Under the pieces are notes generated by a model. The model did no database searches. It was not told the DNA's origin and was given only the letters and a program-made list of their open reading frames with translations. The position numbers were made by a program, and so were the translations under genes. This document shows, piece after piece, positions 8,681-16,721 of a stretch of DNA of 64,000 nucleotides. Origin of the DNA: Streptomyces sp. P3 (GTDB lineage Bacteria > Actinomycetota > Actinomycetes > Streptomycetales > Streptomycetaceae); contig NZ_CP028369.1 in NCBI RefSeq assembly GCF_003032475.1, forward strand, positions 9,114,001 through 9,178,000. Direction: 5' to 3'. How positions within the stretch are numbered: the first letter of the stretch is position 1; each line of letters opens with the position of its first letter.

Positions 8681-9980
8681 CACCGTCCGGCCGGCCCCGC
8701 CGGTGCCGGACGACGTCCTGACGCGCCTGCCCACCCCGGCCTACGTCTACGACCTGGCCGAGGTCCGGCGCAACCACGGCGCGCTGGTGGAGGCGCTGCC
8801 CGACGGGGCGGGCCTCTACTACTCCCTGAAGGCCAACGCGCACCCTTCCCTGCTGGCCGTGCTGCGTGAGCGCGGGGCGCTGCCCGAGGTGTGCTCCACC
8901 GGCGAGCTCCAGGCCGCGCTCGGGGCGGGCTGGCCGGCCGCGAACGTCCTGTACACCGGTCCGGGCAAGCGGGACGAGGAGATCGGCCACGCGCTGCGGC
9001 TGGGCGTGCGGACGTTCTCCGTGGACTCCCCGTACGCGATCGGCCAGCTGGACCGTCTGGCCGGCCGGGCCGGCACCGCCGCGCGGTGTCTGCTGCGCGT
9101 CAACGACGACCAGCCGGTGCCGGGCCAGGGCCTGGCGATGACCGGTGTGGCCTCGCAGTTCGGCGCCGACACCCGGTGGGTGCTCGACCGGCCCGAACTG
9201 TTCGCGAGCCGGCCGCACGCCGAAGTCGTCGGCCTCCACCTGTACATGGGCACCAACCTCGGCGAAGTGGACTCGCTGGTCGGCCAGTTCGCCCGCTCGC
9301 TGCGCACCGCCAAGACCCTGACGGCGGCCCTGGCGGGGCACGGGACGCGCATCCGCGTCCTGGACCTCGGCGGCGGCTTCGGCGCGCCCTTCGCGACGGA
9401 GGGCGAGCGGATCGACCTGGCGGGACTGCGGCCGCGGCTGACCGCGCTGCTCGACGCGGAACTGCCCGGCCGGCACACCGACGGCACCCGGGTCGTCTTC
9501 GAGTCGGGCCGCTACCTGGTGGGCACCGCCGGGATCCTGCTGACGGCCGTGCTCGACGTGAAGCGGTCCCACGGCAAGGACGTCGTCGTCCTGGAGTCCG
9601 GCATCAACCACCTCGGCGGCATGTCGGGGCTGCGGCGGCTGCCCGCCCTGAACCCGCGCCTGGTGCCGCACGGCGCCCGGCCCGACGCCGACGGCGGTCC
9701 GCTCCTCGACACCCTGGTCACCGGCCCGCTGTGCACCCCGCTCGACACCTGGGCGCGCGCCGCGAAGCTGCCCGCGCTCACCCCCGGCGACCTCGTCGCC
9801 GTCCCCAACGTCGGCGCGTACGGGCTGAGCGCGAGCCTCGTCGCCTTCCTCGGCCATCCGCTGCCCGCGGAAGCCGTCGTCGACGGCGACCGCCCCGGCA
9901 CGGCCCCCGAGGTCACCCGGATCCACCTGACCCGCACCACCGTCCCGGCCCCGGCCGGCACCGACCCTGGAGTGAAGTGA
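8664..9980 (+). CDS. BtrK-type PLP decarboxylase (DAPDC fold)
   Basis: A 438-aa fold-type III PLP decarboxylase related to diaminopimelate decarboxylase. K56 in YYSLKANAH binds PLP; HLYMGTN and the glycine-rich LDLGGGFG phosphate loop are visible. The GPLCTPLD segment replaces the CESGD of lysine-pathway DAPDC and is typical of the BtrK/VinO-like subgroup, which decarboxylates aminoacyl groups on ACPs. GTG 8664 has GGAGG just upstream and overlaps the ligase by 17 nt. The stop touches the start of the next ACP gene. The likely job is decarboxylation of the aminoacyl-ACP made by the preceding ligase, for example glutamyl to 4-aminobutyryl; the exact substrate is inferred. Confidence 0.88.
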   Translation: MSAPASTVRPAPPVPDDVLTRLPTPAYVYDLAEVRRNHGALVEALPDGAGLYYSLKANAHPSLLAVLRERGALPEVCSTGELQAALGAGWPAANVLYTGPGKRDEEIGHALRLGVRTFSVDSPYAIGQLDRLAGRAGTAARCLLRVNDDQPVPGQGLAMTGVASQFGADTRWVLDRPELFASRPHAEVVGLHLYMGTNLGEVDSLVGQFARSLRTAKTLTAALAGHGTRIRVLDLGGGFGAPFATEGERIDLAGLRPRLTALLDAELPGRHTDGTRVVFESGRYLVGTAGILLTAVLDVKRSHGKDVVVLESGINHLGGMSGLRRLPALNPRLVPHGARPDADGGPLLDTLVTGPLCTPLDTWARAAKLPALTPGDLVAVPNVGAYGLSASLVAFLGHPLPAEAVVDGDRPGTAPEVTRIHLTRTTVPAPAGTDPGVK

Positions 9981-10252
9981 TGGACGCCCGTTTCACCGAA
10001 CTGCTCACGCCGTTCCTGAAGTTCCTCGGCGAGCAGGAGATCACCCCCGAAGCGTCGCTGAGGGAGCTGGGCCTCGACTCGATGCAGGCCATCGAGCTGC
10101 TCTTCGCCATCGAGGACGCCTTCGGCGTGACCCTGCCGGACGACGACATGAACGACGACACGTTCGCCACCGCCGGCAGCCTGTGGACCGTGGTGCGCGC
10201 CGCGCTCGACGCGCAGTACGCCACGGACGGGACCCAGGTGACGGCCGCGTGA
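9980..10252 (+). CDS. Free-standing acyl carrier protein
   Basis: A 90-aa ACP with a canonical site, ELGLDSMQAIELLF (Ser34), and acidic helix II/III sequence. It starts 1 nt inside the decarboxylase stop and overlaps the following acyl-CoA dehydrogenase start (GTGA), so the three are translationally coupled. Position suggests it carries the decarboxylated aminoacyl chain and presents it to the two dehydrogenases that follow. It is one of three carriers in this operon besides the PCP at the left end; the other two are at 4275-4553 and the C-terminus of 5907-7166. Confidence 0.9.
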   Translation: MDARFTELLTPFLKFLGEQEITPEASLRELGLDSMQAIELLFAIEDAFGVTLPDDDMNDDTFATAGSLWTVVRAALDAQYATDGTQVTAA

Positions 10253-11457
10253 GCGCGCCGACGTTCGCCCCCGCCCGGCCGGCCCCGGCCGCCGAGCCGC
10301 TGACCGCCGCGGGACTGGCCGACCGGGTGGCCCGGGTCGCCGGCGTGGCGGCCGAGCACGTCGAACGCACCGACCGGGACGCGTCGTTCCCGGTCGAGGC
10401 GCTGGAGGAGATGCGCCGCAGCGGCCTGCTCGGCCTGCTCGTCCCCGCGTCGCACGGCGGCCTCGGCGGCAGCACCGACGACGTGGTGACCGCCGGCATC
10501 GCCCTCGGCCGGGTCGACATGTCCGTGGCGATGATCTTCGTGATGCACTGCCAGCAGGTGGCCGCGGTGGTGCGCTACGGCAACGAGAGGCTGCGGGACG
10601 AGCTGCTGCCCGAGATCGCTGCGGGCCGGATGTACCTGGCGTCCGTCACCACCGAGGCCGGCAAGGGCGGCCACCTGCTGAGCAGCGAGTCGGCGCTCGC
10701 CGCACGCGAGGGCGAGCTCGTCCTCGACCGTTTCGCGCCGATCGTCACCGGCGGCGAGTACGCCGACGGCTTCCTCGTCACCATGCAGAGCCCGCCCCCG
10801 GCCTCCCCGAACCAGGTGTCGCTGGTCTACGCCCACCGCGACCAGCTCACCGTCGAACGGTCGGGCGACTGGCAGCCGCTCGGCATGCGCGCCAGCCACA
10901 GCGTCGCCCTGCGGCTGACCGGCACGGTCCCCGCCCATCAGGTGGTGGGGGAGCACGGCGCGTTCCGGACCATCGTGACCACGGTGTTCGGGCCGATGGC
11001 CCATCTGGGCTGGTCGGCGTGCTGGCTCGGCACCGCGGCGGGCGCGCTCTCCCGCGTCGTGAAACTGCTGCGCTCCCCGCAGAACCGCGGGCGCGTCGAC
11101 CTGGACTCCGAACTGCTGCTGACCCGGCTGTCCCGGGCCCGGCAGCGGATCGACACGGTGCACGCACTGCTGGACCGGGCCCGCCAGGTCGTCGCGACCG
11201 CCGACGACCTCAGCGTGCCCCGGGTACAGCTGCTGCTCAACGCGCTGAAGATCACCGCGGCGGACGAGTGCCACCGGGCCGTCGACGACCTGGTCGACGC
11301 CGTCGGGATGCGGCACGGCTACCTCAAGGACTCACCCACCCGCCTGGAACACAGCCTGCGGGACCTGCGCTCGGCCGCCCTGAACTACAGCAACGACCGC
11401 CTGCACCTGGTCGACGGCAAGCTCGCCATGCTCGACGCGGAGGTGCGCCTTGCCTGA
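10249..11457 (+). CDS. Acyl-CoA dehydrogenase family flavoprotein 1
   Basis: A 402-aa FAD-dependent acyl-CoA dehydrogenase-fold protein. The N-terminal helical domain includes FPVEALEEMRRSGLLGLLVPASHGGLGGS; a middle beta-domain and a C-terminal helical domain follow. These enzymes form alpha-beta double bonds on CoA or ACP thioesters, and some are hydroxylases or amine-oxidising variants. The GTG start overlaps the ACP stop, supporting an ACP-bound substrate. A second, divergent family member follows at once, so a two-component or two-step oxidation of a carrier-bound aminoacyl group is plausible. I could not place the catalytic Glu by eye. Confidence 0.85.
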   Translation: MSAPTFAPARPAPAAEPLTAAGLADRVARVAGVAAEHVERTDRDASFPVEALEEMRRSGLLGLLVPASHGGLGGSTDDVVTAGIALGRVDMSVAMIFVMHCQQVAAVVRYGNERLRDELLPEIAAGRMYLASVTTEAGKGGHLLSSESALAAREGELVLDRFAPIVTGGEYADGFLVTMQSPPPASPNQVSLVYAHRDQLTVERSGDWQPLGMRASHSVALRLTGTVPAHQVVGEHGAFRTIVTTVFGPMAHLGWSACWLGTAAGALSRVVKLLRSPQNRGRVDLDSELLLTRLSRARQRIDTVHALLDRARQVVATADDLSVPRVQLLLNALKITAADECHRAVDDLVDAVGMRHGYLKDSPTRLEHSLRDLRSAALNYSNDRLHLVDGKLAMLDAEVRLA

Positions 11458-12616
11458 CCTGATCGAGGCGGATGGCGCCCCGACCGCGCGGCACCGCCCG
11501 CGCGCGGCCGCCGCGCTGGCCGCGCTTCCCGTGGCCGCACCGGTGTCCGAGGTGTGGGCGGCGCTCGGTGCGGCGGGCGTCCTGACCGACCTCTACGACC
11601 ACGAGGACCCGGACCCCGGCCCGGGGACCGGGACCGCCGCCACCTTGGACCCCGCACGGCTCGCCGACCTCATCAGGGCCGTGGACGCCCGCGGCGACAA
11701 CGGCGTCACCCTCAGCGTGCTGGTCCAGGCGGCCTCCGCACTGCCGCTCCTCGCCGCCTGCGCCCCCGCGACGGGACCCGTACGGCAGGCGCTCGAGGAG
11801 GCGCTGTCGGGGTCGGCGACGGTGGCGCTCGCCGCCACCGACAGCGCCGCGGCGGGTTCGGATCTGGCCGGCCTCGGCACCGAGGTGGACATCGCACCGG
11901 ACGGGCTGCTGCTCACCGGCGGCAAACGCTGGATCACCACCGCCTGCGCCGCCGACCGGCTGCTGGTCCTCGCCCGGCACCGGCCCGGCCGGCACTTCAC
12001 CAGCTTCACCTGGGTGCTCGTGCCCGCCACGGCGCCCGGTGTGCGCGTGCGCCCGGCCGACAGCGACCTGCTCGGGGGCTCGGCGACCGGGCACGTCGAA
12101 CTCGACGGCGTACGGCTGCCGCCCGACCACCTCGTGGGGCGGCCCGGACGCGGCATGGCGGTCTTCGCCCGGCACATGGGCACCGAACGCCTCGCGGGCG
12201 CCCTGTGGGCGGTGGCGCTGACCAGCAGGGTGCTCGCCGACACCAGGGAACGGCTGACCCGGCGGCGCTGCGACGGGCGGCCCCTGTGGCACCACGACGC
12301 CGTGCGCCAGCGCTACGCCGCCTGCCTGGTGCAGGTGCGGCAGCTGCGCGCGCTGTGCGAGAGCCTCGCCGAACGGGTCACCCGCCGGCAGGACCTCGCG
12401 GCGGCCGCCCTGCTGAAATCCGCGGCGGGCCTCGTCGCCGACCCCGTGCTGGCCGCCTGCGCCCAGCTCCAGGGCGCCGACGGCTTCGCCCGCGACGGCG
12501 CCCAGACCGTCCGCGGCGAGGCAGGCGTCCTGGGCATCGGCGGCGGCGTCACCGAGGTGGTCCTGGCCGCCGTGGCCGATCACGCGGACACCCTACTCAC
12601 GGAGTTGCGCTCATGA
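11450..12616 (+). CDS. Acyl-CoA dehydrogenase family flavoprotein 2
   Basis: A 388-aa protein of the acyl-CoA dehydrogenase superfamily. TATDSAAAGSDLAG is in the FAD/substrate region, then LTGGKRWITTACAADRLLV and a C-terminal helical domain (GADGFARDGAQTVRGEAGVLGIGGG) where the family's flavin-contacting loop lies. The TTG at 11450 is supported by GGAGG 6 nt upstream; it overlaps the previous gene by 8 nt. It is only distantly like its neighbour (10249-11457), so the pair is not a recent duplication. It probably acts with that neighbour on an ACP thioester. The stop overlaps the PPTase start. Confidence 0.83.
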   Translation: MPDLIEADGAPTARHRPRAAAALAALPVAAPVSEVWAALGAAGVLTDLYDHEDPDPGPGTGTAATLDPARLADLIRAVDARGDNGVTLSVLVQAASALPLLAACAPATGPVRQALEEALSGSATVALAATDSAAAGSDLAGLGTEVDIAPDGLLLTGGKRWITTACAADRLLVLARHRPGRHFTSFTWVLVPATAPGVRVRPADSDLLGGSATGHVELDGVRLPPDHLVGRPGRGMAVFARHMGTERLAGALWAVALTSRVLADTRERLTRRRCDGRPLWHHDAVRQRYAACLVQVRQLRALCESLAERVTRRQDLAAAALLKSAAGLVADPVLAACAQLQGADGFARDGAQTVRGEAGVLGIGGGVTEVVLAAVADHADTLLTELRS

Positions 12617-13248
12617 CTCTTCTGACGCTCCAGGTCACACCAGGTGTCTGGGTGGCGCGGGGCGAACGCGGCCAGTGGGCCCGTCCCGACCCGCACCCCC
12701 ACGACCGGGCGGCCGCGGCCGTCCTGCCGCGGTGGCGGGTGGAGGAGTTCCTCGCCAGCCGCGCCCTGCTGCGGCATCTGCTGCGCACCACGCTCCCGGA
12801 ACTGGCCGACGAGCCGGTGCTCGCCGAGGAGCAGGGACGCCCCGTCCTCGCCGGAGCCCCCGGCACGGGCATCAGCATCTCCCACGACGGGGACGCCGTC
12901 GCCGTCGCCGTCGCCCGGAGCCGCCGGGTCGGCGTCGACGTCCAGCAGCCCCCCGACAGCGTCCCCGACGCGTTGCTGCGCCGCTGCCTCGGCACCCACA
13001 CCCCGCAGGTCGCCACACTGCCGCAGCGCACCCGGGCAGCCGAGTTCGCCTGGGTGTGGACCGCACAGGAAGCCTGCGTCAAAGCGGCCGGGACCGGGCT
13101 GTCCGGCCGGCCGTGGGCGATCGACATCCAGCCCGGCCGCCGCCGCGGACAGTGGCACGAATTCCAGTGGATCAGCCTGCGCGATCGCTCGCGGACGCCG
13201 TTGAGCTGCGCCTTCTCCGCCCCTCGCCACGACTTGGACACCTCGTGA
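12613..13248 (+). CDS. Sfp-type 4'-phosphopantetheinyl transferase
   Basis: A 211-aa PPTase that converts apo carrier proteins to holo form with CoA. Motifs are GISISHDGD, GVDVQ (Mg-binding Asp) and FAWVWTAQEACVKAAGTGL, which corresponds to the WxxKEAxxK signature with Gln in place of the first Lys. Length is typical of the Sfp/EntD class. It would serve the many carriers in this cluster: the PCP, three ACPs of this operon and the PKS ACPs. The ATG overlaps the dehydrogenase stop and the TGA overlaps the next GTG. Confidence 0.9.
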   Translation: MTLLTLQVTPGVWVARGERGQWARPDPHPHDRAAAAVLPRWRVEEFLASRALLRHLLRTTLPELADEPVLAEEQGRPVLAGAPGTGISISHDGDAVAVAVARSRRVGVDVQQPPDSVPDALLRRCLGTHTPQVATLPQRTRAAEFAWVWTAQEACVKAAGTGLSGRPWAIDIQPGRRRGQWHEFQWISLRDRSRTPLSCAFSAPRHDLDTS

Positions 13249-14255
13249 ACCCGACCGCCGCGCCGGCCACGATGCCGGACCTCAGCTGCTACACGACGAA
13301 CCTCCTCGCCCACCTGGCGCCCGACGTGCCGGGAGTGCGGCGCCGGTTCGCCGAAGGCGTCCGGCTCGCCGTACGCCTGGACCTGCCCCCCGGCGAACTG
13401 GCCTTCTCCCACCATCCCCGGGTGGACCGGACGCAGGACGGCCGGGAGCTGGCCTACCGCGGCGCGGCCGACTGGCCGGCGGCCCGCGCCGCGCTGCTCG
13501 ACACCCTGCACCACGAGCGGCGCGTCCTGGCCGCGGGCAACACCCGCCATCTGCCCTGGGCGGCGGCCCACGGGCGGGCGGACGCCCCGCACTGGCTGCT
13601 GATCCACGAGCACCGGGCGGGCCGCTGGCGGATCGCCGACCACTTCACCGCCCTGACCCCCTTCGGCGACCAGGAACCCTTCCACGGCTGGATCGACGAC
13701 GCCGCTCTGGCCGCGGCCCTCGCCCCCGTGCCGGACCCGCCGCCGGAGGTGGTGCGCCGCGACCGGTTCGCGCTCGGCCAGGAGACACCGGTCCCGCCCG
13801 CCGGGCAGTACCGCTGGCTGACCTGGCAGGCCGGGCCGTCCCACGACGGCGCCGCACCCGGCCCGGGAACCTGGAGCCTTCGTCTGGAGACGTCGCTGGC
13901 GGCGATCGCCGGCGCCTTCCGCACCGACGCCACCGTGCTCGCCCGCTACGTCGACGACCTGTGGGCGGCCGCCCGCCACCACACCTACGCGCTGGCGTTC
14001 GCGGTAGCCGACGGCCGGCTCCACCCCGAGTCGGGCGCGGCCGCGTCGGCGGCCTGGGGCGAACTGCCCCGGACGCTGCGGTTCGCGGCCGAGTCCGCCG
14101 CGCGGGGGCGGCCCCGCCCCGGCGTCGTCGACCGCGCGCTCGAGCAGGTGCTGAGCGCTCAGCAAGCCCTGGGCACGGACCTCCCCCCAGAGAGGACGAT
14201 CATGAAACGGACCCTGCGTGACACCGCCGGCCCCGAAGGCGGGGGGCACCGATGA
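13245..14255 (+). CDS. Stand-alone papain/BtrH-like protein
   Basis: A 336-aa protein without a clear annotated family. C15 is in SCYTTNLLAHL near the N-terminus, followed by HWLLIHEHRAGRWRIADHFTALTPFG, which supplies a His and an Asp with the spacing of papain-like C39/BtrH enzymes. The overall layout parallels the first domain of the ACP-fused protein at 5907-7166, and I read the two as paralogues, by eye only. A possible role is transfer of an aminoacyl chain from ACP to an amine. GTG 13245 is coupled to the PPTase stop (GTGA); an ATG at 13272 is an alternative. The C-terminal about 130 residues are unassigned. Confidence 0.65.
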   Translation: MNPTAAPATMPDLSCYTTNLLAHLAPDVPGVRRRFAEGVRLAVRLDLPPGELAFSHHPRVDRTQDGRELAYRGAADWPAARAALLDTLHHERRVLAAGNTRHLPWAAAHGRADAPHWLLIHEHRAGRWRIADHFTALTPFGDQEPFHGWIDDAALAAALAPVPDPPPEVVRRDRFALGQETPVPPAGQYRWLTWQAGPSHDGAAPGPGTWSLRLETSLAAIAGAFRTDATVLARYVDDLWAAARHHTYALAFAVADGRLHPESGAAASAAWGELPRTLRFAAESAARGRPRPGVVDRALEQVLSAQQALGTDLPPERTIMKRTLRDTAGPEGGGHR

Positions 14256-14755
14256 CGACCGAGAGCCTGCTGTCCGCGCCCCCCGCAGTGTCGGGCGAGG
14301 CGTTCCGCCACGCGATGGCCCGGCTGCCCACGGGCGTCGCGGTGATCACCGCACAGGGCCCCGACGGGCCGGTCGGCTGCACCGTGAGCGCCGTCATGTC
14401 GCTGTCGCTGCGCCCACCGGCGTTGCTCGTCTCGCTGTCCACGGCGAGCCGGACCCTGGAACAGGTCCTGGCCGGCGGCTCCTTCGCGGTGAACGTGCTG
14501 GCGTTCGGCGACCGGCACCTGGCCGGGCAGTTCGCGACGGGCACCGCGGCCCAGCGCTTCGGCGGCGTGTCCTGGCACCCGCAGCACGGCGTCCCGGTGC
14601 TGGCGGCGGCCTCGGTGGCCGCGGTGTGCCACGTCAGCAGCTCTGTCCGCGTGTTCGACCACACTCTCGTCGCCGGCGCCGTGACCTGGTCGCGCGCCGA
14701 CGAACGGCCGCCCGCAGTGCTGTACGCGGGGGACCGGTACCCGGCGGGTGGCTGA
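14252..14755 (+). CDS. Flavin reductase domain protein
   Basis: A 167-aa protein of the flavin reductase (FMN-binding split-barrel) family that supplies reduced flavin to a partner oxygenase or flavoenzyme. Typical segments are MARLPTGVAVITAQGPDGPVGCTVSA, PPALLVSLSTAS, GGSFAVNVLAFGDRHLAGQFA and VFDHTLVAGAV. The ATG overlaps the stop of the BtrH-like gene. Candidate partners are the two acyl-CoA dehydrogenase-like flavoproteins in the same operon, if one is a monooxygenase variant, or the FAD monooxygenase at 24528-25730, which normally would not need one. Confidence 0.9.
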   Translation: MTTESLLSAPPAVSGEAFRHAMARLPTGVAVITAQGPDGPVGCTVSAVMSLSLRPPALLVSLSTASRTLEQVLAGGSFAVNVLAFGDRHLAGQFATGTAAQRFGGVSWHPQHGVPVLAAASVAAVCHVSSSVRVFDHTLVAGAVTWSRADERPPAVLYAGDRYPAGG

Positions 14756-14799
14756 GGTCTTCCCGCCCGCCCCGCCCCCATCGAGGAAGGGAACCTCCC

Positions 14800-15801
14800 A
14801 TGAGCAGACCTGTCGTACTCATCGCTGAAGAGCTGTCGCCCGCGACCGTGGACGCGCTTGGCCCGGACTTCGAGATCCGGCACTGCAACGGCGCGGACCG
14901 AGCCGAACTGCTCCCGGCCCTCGCGGACGTCGACGCGATCCTGATCCGCTCGGCCACCAAGGTCGACGCCGAGGCGATCGCCGCCGCGCACCGGCTGAAG
15001 GTCGTCGCACGAGCCGGCGTCGGCCTGGACAACGTCGACGTCTCCGCCGCCACCAAGGCCGGCGTGATGGTCGTCAACGCCCCCACCTCGAACATCGTGA
15101 CCGCCGCCGAGCTGGCCTGCGGTCTGCTGCTCGCCACCGCCCGCCACATCCCGCAGGCCAACGCCGCGCTGAAGAACGGCGAGTGGAAGCGCAGCAAGTA
15201 CACCGGCGTGGAGCTCGCCGAGAAGACCCTCGGCGTCGTCGGTCTCGGCCGTATCGGCGCGCTGGTCGCGCAGCGGATGTCCGGCTTCGGCATGAAGGTC
15301 GTCGCCTACGACCCCTACGTGCAGCCCGCGCGCGCCGCGCAGATGGGGGTGAAGGTCCTGTCGCTGGACGAGCTGCTCGAGGTCGCCGACTTCATCACCG
15401 TCCACCTGCCGAAGACCCCCGAGACGGTCGGTCTGATCGGCGACGAGGCGCTGCGCAAGGTCAAGCCGAGCGTGCGCATCGTCAACGCCGCGCGCGGGGG
15501 CATCGTCGACGAGGAGGCGCTGTACTCGGCGCTGAAGGAGGGCCGGGTCGCCGGCGCCGGTCTCGACGTGTACGCCAAGGAGCCCTGCACGGACTCCCCG
15601 CTGTTCGAGTTCGACCAGGTCGTGGCCACCCCGCACCTCGGCGCGTCCACCGACGAGGCGCAGGAGAAGGCCGGCATCGCCGTCGCCCGCTCGGTACGCC
15701 TGGCCCTGACGGGGCGGCCCGTGCCGGACGCGGTCAACCGGGTGGTCCGCCGGACCACCGCCCAGGAGGCCCCGCCCCGGCCCGTGCCCCAGGCCGCGTG
15801 A
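14800..15801 (+). CDS. serA: Short D-3-phosphoglycerate dehydrogenase (SerA-like, no ACT domain)
   Basis: NAD-dependent 2-hydroxyacid dehydrogenase. The NAD motif is VVGLGRIGALVA, with the catalytic Arg in NAARGGIVDE, Glu in DVYAKEP and His in TPHLGAST. PTSNIVTAAELACGLLLA is a SerA signature. At 333 aa it ends just after the catalytic core and lacks the ASB and ACT domains of the usual roughly 530-aa actinobacterial SerA, so serine feedback inhibition should be absent. A GAGGAAGGGA ribosome site lies upstream of ATG 14800. It likely feeds serine or 3-phosphohydroxypyruvate into the cluster, perhaps to the TrpB-like enzyme. It could instead reduce or oxidise a different hydroxyacid. Confidence 0.85.
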   Translation: MSRPVVLIAEELSPATVDALGPDFEIRHCNGADRAELLPALADVDAILIRSATKVDAEAIAAAHRLKVVARAGVGLDNVDVSAATKAGVMVVNAPTSNIVTAAELACGLLLATARHIPQANAALKNGEWKRSKYTGVELAEKTLGVVGLGRIGALVAQRMSGFGMKVVAYDPYVQPARAAQMGVKVLSLDELLEVADFITVHLPKTPETVGLIGDEALRKVKPSVRIVNAARGGIVDEEALYSALKEGRVAGAGLDVYAKEPCTDSPLFEFDQVVATPHLGASTDEAQEKAGIAVARSVRLALTGRPVPDAVNRVVRRTTAQEAPPRPVPQAA

Positions 15802-15815
15802 GGAGGCGGAGCCAG

Positions 15816-15839
15816 ATGAGACACGTCAGAAGGCGGTGA
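15816..15839 (+). CDS. Possible 7-codon leader peptide (MRHVRRR)
   Basis: A strong GAGGAGGCGG site directly after the serA-like stop leads to an ATG and a 7-codon frame ending in TGA. That stop overlaps the GTG at 15836 in front of the YCII-LuxR gene. Two of the last three Arg codons (AGA, AGG) are very rare in this GC-rich DNA, the third being CGG. It could couple translation or act as a small attenuator. It is too short to prove from sequence. Confidence 0.3.
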   Translation: MRHVRRR

Positions 15840-15841
15840 CC

Positions 15842-16354
15842 GTGCGGTACATCATCAGCCGTGCGTTCCAGGACGATCCCCGGTTGCACCGGCTGCGGCC
15901 GGCGCACCGGACGTACTGGCGCAGGCTCATGCATCAGGGCGTGCTGCTCGGCGGGGGAAGCTGGGAGGAAGGCCGCAGGGAGGTGCTCGTGGTCAAGGCG
16001 CAGGACCGGGCCGCGGCGCACCGGCTGCTCGGCGCGGACCCCTACACCCAGGAGCGGCTGACCGTGGACGTCACGGTCCAGGGCCTGGACGATCTGCTCG
16101 GAGCGGAGGAGCGAGCAGAGTGTGCCGGCCCGGCCGCCGACGACACCGAGCCGGACGGGCGGCTCAGCGCCCATGAGCTGAGGGTCGCCCGGATGATGCT
16201 GGACGGACTGACCAACCGGCAGATCGCCGAGCACTTCATGGTGTCGCCGCGCGCGGTGGAACAGCACATCACGCGCATCTACCGCAAGCTGTCGATCAGC
16301 CGCCGCGCGCAGCTGGCGGTCGCCCTGCGCGGCGAGCGGCTGCTCGCGAGCTGA
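15842..16354 (+). CDS. YCII-domain LuxR-type regulator 1
   Basis: A 170-aa DNA-binding regulator. The N-terminal about 90 residues look like a YCII domain (YIISRAFQDD, then GVLLGGGSW and ADPYTQERL). The C-terminal part is a LuxR/FixJ helix-turn-helix, LSAHELRVARMMLDGLTNRQIAEHFMVS, ending YRKLSISRRAQLAVAL. I prefer GTG 15842 because MRYIISRAF then aligns with MPYVVERTF of its paralogue at 23104-23643; GTG 15836 is possible. It closes the first operon and is followed by a strong hairpin. It probably regulates the cluster, and the YCII domain may sense a small molecule; that is inferred. Confidence 0.85.
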   Translation: MRYIISRAFQDDPRLHRLRPAHRTYWRRLMHQGVLLGGGSWEEGRREVLVVKAQDRAAAHRLLGADPYTQERLTVDVTVQGLDDLLGAEERAECAGPAADDTEPDGRLSAHELRVARMMLDGLTNRQIAEHFMVSPRAVEQHITRIYRKLSISRRAQLAVALRGERLLAS

Positions 16355-16371
16355 GGGGGTACACCCCGGAC

Positions 16372-16394
16372 GGCGGCCCGGACACCGGGCCGCC
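16372..16394. terminator. Hairpin terminator between convergent genes
   Basis: A perfect 10-bp GC stem (GGCGGCCCGG / CCGGGCCGCC) with loop ACA, 17 nt after the regulator stop. No T-run follows, as is usual in Streptomyces. It can serve both the operon ending at 16354 and the convergent glutamyl-tRNA synthetase gene. Confidence 0.7.
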
Positions 16395-16571
16395 GTCTCC
16401 CTCTCGCCTGCGCCGCTGCTCTCCCACTACCCGGGCACCCTCCTCTCCCGCCGCCCCCTGCCCGCCGCCCGCCGTGCCGGGACGGGCCGCGCCCGCCGAA
16501 CGGCACCGGCCACCGCGGCGACAGCGCCGTCCCACCCGCGCTGTCCCACCCGCGCCCTGCCACCAGCCGCC

Positions 16572-16701
16572 GTGTCACCCGCGTCGTGCCGCCGGCCGTC
16601 GTTCCTTCCCGCGTCCTGCCGCCGGTCGCCGTGTCACCCGGGTTCCGCCGCCGGCCGCCGGCCCTTCCCGCGTCCTGCCGCCGGACGCCGTCTCACCCGC
16701 C
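16572..16701. repeat. 59-bp tandem repeat, about 2.2 copies
   Basis: Copies begin at 16572 and 16631 (51 of 59 positions identical by my count), and a third partial copy begins at 16690 (GTCTCACCCGCC). A degenerate earlier copy may lie at about 16513. Each unit contains CCTTCCCGCGTCCTGCCGCCGG. The repeat sits in the 367-nt gap between the convergent regulator and gltX genes; apart from the hairpin I see nothing else there. Confidence 0.7.
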
Positions 16702-16721
16702 TTCTTCCGGCGGAAGCCGTC

